From contig RPFO01001550.1 in assembly GCA_009746045.1 (NCBI GenBank), forward strand, positions 52,070 to 116,069: a stretch of DNA of 64,000 nucleotides, read 5' to 3'. The notes under the pieces are model-generated. The model had not been told where the DNA came from, ran no database searches, and saw only the letters and a list, made by a program, of their open reading frames with translations. The position numbers were made by a program, and so were the translations under genes. The stretch is from Mesostigma viride (lineage: Eukaryota > Streptophyta > Mesostigmatophyceae > Mesostigmatales > Mesostigmataceae). Below are positions 58,052-64,000 of the stretch, piece by piece (position 1 is the first letter of the stretch; each line of letters opens with the position of its first letter).

Positions 58052-58408
58052 ATGCACAGGTGCCGCAAGGAGAAAGCCACTTCAACGAGCTCTGAAAAGG
58101 CGTTGCTTGACGTGCTCTTGTCTGGAATGAAGCAAGGGTGGATGGCGTCTCTGGACGAAGATGGCAACGTGGTGTTTGCTGTGCCAGAAGAAGAGGATGA
58201 CAGTCCCCACGCAGGAGGCGTGCGTGACCAGTATTTTGTTGGAGGCGGCGAGCACATTGGGGAGGCGGATGACATGTTTGACATGATAGCCCGTATCATG
58301 TCGTCGGGCATCAACAAATCATCATGTCCTGACCAGGGGGTCGAAAAGGTTATCCAAGTTGGAAACCGAAAACTCAGGCTTTGTGTCTCGGTTCGCGAGG
58401 AGAATTAA
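58052..58408 (+). CDS. Small uncharacterised viral protein
   Basis: A 118-residue protein from ATG 58052, with a basic N-terminus (HRCRKEKATS), a helical part (ALLDVLLSGMKQGW), an acidic middle and a basic, hydrophobic tail (VGNRKLRLCVSVREEN). It is divergent from 57960. No family is recognised. TTTAATAAAATG after the stop gives a 3' signal. Confidence 0.55.
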   Translation: MHRCRKEKATSTSSEKALLDVLLSGMKQGWMASLDEDGNVVFAVPEEEDDSPHAGGVRDQYFVGGGEHIGEADDMFDMIARIMSSGINKSSCPDQGVEKVIQVGNRKLRLCVSVREEN

Positions 58409-58482
58409 TCAAATTGTATTCCATTTAATAAAATGCGTTGACCATCACAATTTTGTATGTGTCGAGATATATTAGGAACGAC

Positions 58483-59018
58483 ATGGACGAAGAAGCTCAA
58501 GCACTCTTGTCTAGATTCATGCAGGAGGCCAGCCTGCCTGTACCCCCCCCGACCCGCTGCCATTAGTGCCAGCCACCAACCCGAACGACCCCAGGCAGTA
58601 TATAGTGAGAATCGGGACACGTGGGAATCCATCGCAAGGTCCGCGGGGGTGCTGCCAAACGATATCATTTTTAAGAACCCCATGTGCATCCGCATTATTT
58701 GGCCCCGGGGGACGTTCTCCGGCTCCCCAACCGGGTCACGTCCGAGGATTTTGCCAGGATCATCCTTAACCAAGAAAACAGGGTGGCTGCACCGCGCGTC
58801 CCTGCACCACCGCCCCAACAACAATCGCAATCCATGTCGGGGGCGGCGCTTCAGCCCACAAGGGAGCGCCCACGGTGATGGGACCTGCTCTCAGCGCACG
58901 GAGCGGTGGCGCCAGTGCGATGAGTGGCGGGGCCGGCAGTATCGCGAGTGAACTTCTGGCCCTGAGAGGCAGAAGGGATCCGGCACCCGTGTCCGTCACT
59001 CTAGGGTTAGGTAGGTAA
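58483..59018 (+). pseudogene. LysM-domain protein, broken by at least three indels
   Basis: Starting at ATG 58483 the frame changes at C8 (58543-58550), near 58610, near 58680 and again near 58870. The pieces give a LysM domain in order: QYIVRIG, DTWESIARSAGVLPNDIIF and APGDVLRLPN. LysM binds N-acetylglucosamine polymers such as chitin or peptidoglycan. In a virus it would suit a virion surface or entry role. This is the most damaged gene in the window, so it may have decayed first. It ends 1 base before the convergent capsid gene. Confidence 0.75.
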
Positions 59019-59019
59019 T

Positions 59020-60667
59020 TCAAGTCATAAACACCTTTCTTCCGTGGCCCTGGTTAACCTCGAACATGTTCATTGTGCGGGCGTAGATGTGAATGTGTCC
59101 ATCTGACATCACCGCGCCCTCCTTGTAGGAAGGGATCTGTTTGAACGCAAGTTTTAGAGACGCCCTATCAATCTTGCTCAAGTTGATGCTGCCGTTGGGG
59201 TCGGTGGACTCCGGTTTGAAGCAGAAGGGCATCACAAACAGGTTCTGGTTGAAGTTGTTGGTTGGCCCGTTAGAGTGGAACTCGTAGGGGAGGTAGAAGC
59301 CGAACCACAGAGGGTCGCGAGGGGGGGACCACAAGTCCTTCCCGTTGACAGAGAACGTGGCAGTATCAAATAGCGTGTCGTCGATCTGGGCCCATTCTGC
59401 CGTCCTGCCAGGGACCAAGTACCCCCGGGCGGTCCACCGCAGGTCCTTCTTCCCGACCATGGGCCGGTTGCATTCGAAGTTCCAGAACTTGACGTTGTCC
59501 ACATGGCCAGCGTCCCCGTTAACAGTGCGATAGGCAGCCCTGTAGAAGAAAATGATCTCCTTGCACGGTCCAGAGAACTTGTCAAGCGAGATCTCCTTGT
59601 ACAGCTTGTCCGTCGTTTTGATGGGCACGGACAAGTGCTGTGTCTCGGTGATGAGCCACGAATTGCGCGTCCTGAGAAACTGCTCTCGTTCAAAAGAGTC
59701 CAAGAAAACATAGCGGGTCACCAGACACACCTTCTTCAAGTCGCCACCGATGTCCAGGTCCTTGAGCAGCCGCTTCTGGGGATCGCGGACCAGATTCCCG
59801 TTCCCGACAGTGCTCTCGTAAAAGAGAGGCACGTCCTTGACCATCCACCTTTCAGGGTCGTCGTTGTCAGCGAGTGGCGTTTCAAAGGTGGCCTTCTCGT
59901 GGTACTTCAAGTAGGATGAGAGAAGTGGCCTGGGGCTCAGCTTCACGCGCACCTCCATCTCGTGGTACTGCAGCGCACCAATGGGGAGGGCGTGGCCCTG
60001 GCTTTCATCGAAAAAGAAATTGATAGGGACATAGATGTGCTGGTCATGCTGCGTGCCGATGTTGAAACCGCCTCCGTTGTCATCGGGGGTGTTGAGAACC
60101 ACGCTGTTAGAGGGGTTGTGCACCAACGAGTCCCACACGTACATGAAGTCCCCGGTGGTCCTGTCGATCAACTGGTTGCCAATCCACAGCTGAGTCCACC
60201 CTTTCGGGCAACACGTACCCCATTGAGCGCATCCAAGACTCGTTAAACTGATCATGGGTCACCCCCGTGTAGCCCAACGGGGCGCTGCGAGGGGCCTTGC
60301 TGGCATCCACTGCAACGGTGATCTCTACGTTTTGAGTAGAGGCTGTGGTGGTATACTGCATCGTGGAAGCGTCAACAAACTTCATGTCTTTCACCTCATA
60401 ATCCATTGTCCCGTAGTTCAACTTGGACACGTGGAAGTACAGGTACATCTTTGTGATCAGGTCACCGATCCTGGGAACAACGAAGCGCACCTCCGAGTCG
60501 TATTCCGCCCTGTTGGCGGGATTGATCTGGACATCACTCCAACTGTAATTAGTGTGACGGCTGTACACGTGCTTGAAATACGTCTTCTCAGGCAACGCGG
60601 TAAGGTACTCGTCAAATGTCCCCTTCGAATGCAGCCAGGTGATCGGCGCGCTCAGGTCTTGAGACAT
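59020..60667 (-). pseudogene. MCP2: Major capsid protein paralogue (MCP2), one frameshift
   Basis: The N-terminal part from ATG 60667 has the first jelly-roll start (YFKHVYSRHTNYSW and VVPRIGDLITKMYLYF). The frame shifts near 60190-60200 (in CCCGAAAGGG), and the C-terminal frame carries the rest: TGDFMYVWDSLVHN, LPIGALQYHEMEVRVKLS, FLDSFEREQF and PNGSINLSKIDRASLKL. The double jelly-roll layout is characteristic of giant-virus capsid proteins. It differs widely from the MCP at 60767, so the two are old paralogues or serve different positions in the shell. The cause of the shift is a single indel. Confidence 0.9.
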
Positions 60668-60766
60668 TGACGCATATCATACATCGCGTGCGATAATTTG
60701 TGTGTGGCCCCAACCGCGTTACTGCACGAACGATTTTTTTTCTCCGCAAACACTATACATCACAAC
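60668..60766. promoter_or_regulatory. Divergent capsid promoter region
   Basis: About 100 bases separate the two capsid starts. The AT-rich strings TATCATACAT and GCGATAATTTG near the MCP2 side and ACTATACATCAC near the MCP1 side are candidate late promoters. Confidence 0.4.
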
Positions 60767-62372
60767 ATGGCATCCGCGATCATGCAACTCCACGCGCGAG
60801 GGTCGCAGGACATCGCGACCATCGTGAACCCAGAGGTGACCTTTTGGAAGACCGTGTACCCCCGCCACACCAACTTCTCGTGGGACGACACCATCATCAC
60901 ACAGAGCACCGGCACGGCCGACTATGGCCAGCTTGTGGAGTTCAAGCTCCCCCGCTCCGGTGACCTGGTCACCAAGTGCACGCTGATGGTAGAGATGGGG
61001 ACTGTGAAGAACTGGGAGAACAAGTTTTCGCCATTCATTAAAGACTTTGGGCGCGCGCTCATCGACTACGTGGAGCTCACCATCGGCGGGTACCAGATCG
61101 AGAGGATCACGGGAGACATGCTGCATATCATGGACGTCATCTCCAGGCCTGACTACCAGAGCTACGTAAAGAACATGCCAGTCCAGCACGGCGGCTCTAT
61201 CGAATTCAATGCAAACGGCACCGTCAAGGAGCAGTACACCAACTCCCACAAGCAGTTTTTGTACCTGCCTCTCGAGTTCAGCTTCACGCGCGACCCCGGC
61301 CTCGCGCTCCCCATGATCGCCCTGCAGTACCACGAGGTGCGGGTGAAGGTGAAGCTCAGTCCCGCTGACAAGATCTTCAATCATTACAGTCTGACCAAGC
61401 CCAATCCAGTCACAACGTGGAATGCGATTTTCCAAAACACGGACCTGCCCGGGCTGCGATCGCTCATTCGATCGCTGTACCTTCGCGGCATCTACGGAAA
61501 CGAGATGTCGCAATACATTATTGATCAGAAGGACCTGTCTGCCGTCAACTACGTCATCGAGAACGCGCTATACACGGACAAACTGCTAAAAGATATCTGA
61601 CGATTGATGATACTACCAAACGATCTCGTTCAAGCTGGCTAACGTGCCAAGCATCACTTCACGATCCCCACACACTCGTGCCCGATGCGGAGAAGTACAA
61701 CCTCGGCACACCGAAATATACCGCAACCGCCAGCGAGAGAAGTGCGTGGGTGGCTGACGCCCCCTCCCTCTCCGTCCGCCTCATGTGCAGGTACATCTAC
61801 CTGGACGACTTCGAGCGCAGGCAATTTGCCGTCAACACCCACGAGTACATCGTGACAGAGTACCAGCACCACCAGCACTTTGTCACCGCGAGCGCGGACC
61901 AGGTGTCCATCGACCTCAAGTTCAACCACCCAACCAAGGAGCTCATCTTCTTCTACCGCGCGGACGAGTGGTGGGGCGATGACAGCAGCGCAAAGACCCA
62001 CTATGACGGATACTGGTCGTTCGCAACCCTGAATCGACGTTCGGAGACAACCATCTGTTCAGCACCGCCAACCTGGTGTTGAACTCGCAGAACGTGTATG
62101 GCGATGGGCGCGACCCTGTTTACTTCTCCTCGTTGTTGCCATCACACTTCCACAACCACGCGTGGGACAATCGCATCTATATCATTCCGTTCGGTCTGCA
62201 GCCGGACTCGTGGAAGCCAACAGGATCTATCAATCTGTCCAGGCTGGATGACGTCAAGCTAGTGCTGAAGAGGACGGGCCCACTGAAACCGGGCTGCATC
62301 CACGTATACGCCAAGAACTTCAACGTCATCAAGATCCAGAACGGGATGGGAGGAAAGCGGTACGCATCCTAA
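60767..62372 (+). pseudogene. MCP1: Major capsid protein (MCP1), two frame changes
   Basis: ATG 60767 opens the first jelly roll (MQLHARGSQDIATIV, TFWKTVYPRHTNFSW, LPRSGDLVTKC), followed by VELTIGGYQIERITGD and LPMIALQYHEVRVKVKLS. The first frame ends at 61600. A second frame resumes before 61678 (RYIYLDDFERRQFAVN, NHPTKELIFFYR), and a third before 62076 (FGDNHLFSTANLVL, PTGSINLSRLDDVKLVLKR). The last change near 62030 fits one missing base. The first gap, 61600-61680, is less simple and could be a larger rearrangement. In line with decay or poor local sequence, no full capsid can be made from this copy. Confidence 0.92.
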
Positions 62373-62409
62373 GCAACACATAGCCAGCTAGCCGGTACGC
62401 GAAAACAAA

Positions 62410-63209
62410 ATGGACGTTCGTCCAGGGAGAGCCACCTTGCCTCTTTTTCGTGTCGTCCACGAGGACGAAAAGTACCACTATTTTGAGATGGAAAACTCCC
62501 CTCTTACTGGCAAAGTGAGAGTAGCAAAAGAAACACGATACGTGAATGGACAAGACTTTTGTGACGTGTTGTCCTTGGGCAAGAAGAAGATAAAGACATT
62601 CACAAGGACAAAGGCGTTTGAGGACTTACTGGACGCAATGAAGATCCATCTGGGGATGGACAAGCTGATGGAGCGAGTGCAAGGGGGCACGCCGTCCATG
62701 CAGGGGACGTGGATGCACACGTCGCTCATCTGGCACGTGGCAGCTTGGATAAGTCCCGTGTTTGCCGTCGCCGCCATGGACTGGGCGGACATATTTTACA
62801 ACACCCCGGCGTGTCCAAAGGGGTGCATGAAGACCCTCGCAACAAGAATGTTCCAGGACGCCGGGAGGCAGTCGGCGCAGCGCTCAGAGGTTGATGTGCG
62901 AGACAACGTCGCCCTGCGCGTGGGGGGCAGGTCGAAGTGAAAGTGGGAGACACCAGCATGAGAGCGGACATTGTCAGCTACAAGTGCAAAATGTTACTAG
63001 AAGTGAAAGAATTCACGCGATGGACCGACGCAGTGGGCCAGTTGCTGGTGTACGGACACCACTTCCCGGGTCTCACAAAAGTCATTGTGGTTTTTGACAG
63101 GGACGGGAAAGATATCGCGGAGGAACAACTGGACTTGATTGAATTTCACGTGCAAGGCCTCGACATGATGGTCTGCACAGAGCAGTATTTTGAAAAGTAC
63201 ACCGTTTAG
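62410..63209 (+). pseudogene. KilA-N protein with C-terminal nuclease-like domain, frameshift at G6
   Basis: From ATG 62410, residues 40-130 are a KilA-N DNA-binding domain (RYVNGQDFCDVLSLG, GTWMHTSLIWHVAAWISP, FAVAAMDWADIFYN). After the G6 run at 62922-62927 the frame shifts to one ending at 63209. That part has a SMRADIVSYK ... LLEVKEFTRW pattern, like the D...ExK core of a PD-(D/E)XK nuclease, and a later TKVIVVFDRDGKDIAEEQ strand. KilA-N with a C-terminal nuclease-like domain is a common giant-virus layout. One base would join both parts into about 265 residues. Confidence 0.85.
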
Positions 63210-63269
63210 ACGGATGCCACGTGGACATAAATAAACTTTCTTATCATATACTATTGACATTACAGAAGC
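63210..63269. terminator. AT-rich spacer with AATAAA
   Basis: AAATAAACTTTCTTATCATATAC lies after the KilA-N stop and before the next ATG and supplies a 3' signal; the rest may act as a promoter for the following gene. Confidence 0.35.
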
Positions 63270-64000
63270 ATGGTGCAAATCACACAACTACCAGGAGTAA
63301 GGGGTCTGCACCTTAGTAGACGTACTTTCAACCGCTAAAGAAATGCTGCAAATCATCCCGGTGATGGTAATGCCGGACATCAGCGTTGTCAAGACAATCC
63401 CGGTCTCCTCCATCTCAGGAAGCGTTTTCTGCATATTGGTCATGGATGTGTGGACCCCGAAATTGGTAAACGGATGGGTCAGTGTGCCATACAGTATCAA
63501 CGACCGAGAGTTTGGAACCGTGACACTTACAATATCCAATGGTTTTCATTTAACTCTTGGCTACGTGTACAATGCCGTGCGCACCGCCCCCATATTTGGT
63601 TATGACATGCTGCAGTCCACAGAGGATGCGGTGTTGACATTCACAATCCCGGCAAATTCATTCATCATTGATGATCAAGTGGTCAGCACGCCCACGGATT
63701 TCGCTATCACATTTACACCATCATTGACCACTACCCCTCGACTTCCTATAATTACAAGGGCTGTAATGAACACTTACAACAATGGCGTGTCAACGAAATC
63801 GCTGGATCTAGTGAAAGACCCCTATCATGCCGTGTTTACCCCAGTCGAGGTTAGAGATGTCGTCGGATCAGAGATTTGCAATCTGGTCGTGAGCATCCCG
63901 TACGACCAAGCGACGCCCGAGTCCACGTTCACGGTCACTTACAAAGTGGATGGTCAGGTCTTTGGGGATTTTCACGTTCAAACGCAGACAAATGGCAACT
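63270..64000 (+). CDS. Partial beta-rich protein running off the window, start broken at a G4 run
   Basis: The ATG at 63270 opens a short frame that stops after 22 codons. A one-base shift at G4 (63301-63304) leads into a frame that stays open from 63301 to the end of the window, with an inner ATG at 63343. This long frame has no stop in over 230 codons. It is rich in Thr, Val, Ile and Ser, with repeating beta-strand patterns (FGTVTLTISNGFHLTLGYV, VLTFTIPANSFIIDDQVV, STFTVTYKVDGQVFGDFHV). This resembles surface fibre or Ig-like/adhesin repeats of virions, but no family is recognised. Confidence 0.7.

Overview
This window looks like a piece of nucleocytoplasmic large DNA virus (Nucleocytoviricota) genome that now sits in, or has passed through, a eukaryotic genome. 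Viral hallmarks are two divergently placed major capsid protein genes (59020-62372), a sliding clamp/PCNA (56801-57592), late transcription factors of the VLTF3 type (55115-56226) and VLTF2 type (37002-37757), a KilA-N protein, a C5 DNA methyltransferase, OTU, SET, RING/TRAF and HNH proteins, and tightly packed genes on both strands with very short gaps. Evidence for a host-genome setting is a nearly pristine Ty1/copia-like LTR retrotransposon, an 8.5 kb terminal-inverted-repeat element full of minisatellites, three small split-direct-repeat retroelements and two palindrome-bounded elements. Most of these sit inside or next to viral genes, and several have recognisable empty sites. I read the window as an endogenous giant-virus region, possibly in a green alga or other plant-lineage host. 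The host is inferred only from the element types.

Layout. 1-15.7 kb: viral genes (acidic protein, RING/TRAF, SET, OTU, coiled-coil KilA-N-like, SprT-like metalloprotease) interrupted by a 1.76 kb palindrome-ended insertion (5157-6916), a large foldback (10250-11090) and a split-direct-repeat element (11301-13440). 15.7-35.2 kb: one viral cysteine desulfurase (NifS-like) gene on the minus strand cut into four pieces by a 2.0 kb split-direct-repeat element, a 7.8 kb copia element and an 8.5 kb DNA element, so almost 20 kb of this stretch is mobile DNA. 35.2-45 kb: viral genes (lipase-like, membrane protein, VLTF2, HNH, DUF5871-like, J-domain) plus a 0.8 kb TIR element. 45-53.4 kb: two viral genes broken by palindrome-unit-palindrome elements carrying a tRNA-like B box. 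One of these elements is itself invaded by the third split-direct-repeat element. The DNA methyltransferase lies between them. 53.4-64 kb: VLTF3, PCNA, a LysM remnant, both capsid genes, KilA-N and a partial gene running off the end.

How the genes fit together. The viral set covers replication (PCNA, SSB-like protein), late transcription (VLTF2, VLTF3), virion structure (two MCPs) and host interaction through ubiquitin and chromatin (RING/TRAF, OTU, SET, DNA methylation). Two proteins end in a DIR(K/S)FF tail that could bind the virus's own PCNA. At least eight genes are broken by a single-base shift at a G or C homopolymer, which is either decay or uncorrected sequencing error. Many other viral frames are still fully open, so the invasion is probably not ancient. 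The least ordinary features are the three split-direct-repeat elements with a G-quadruplex-like junction, the palindrome-unit-palindrome elements, and the copia element with integrase ahead of its protease-like domain.
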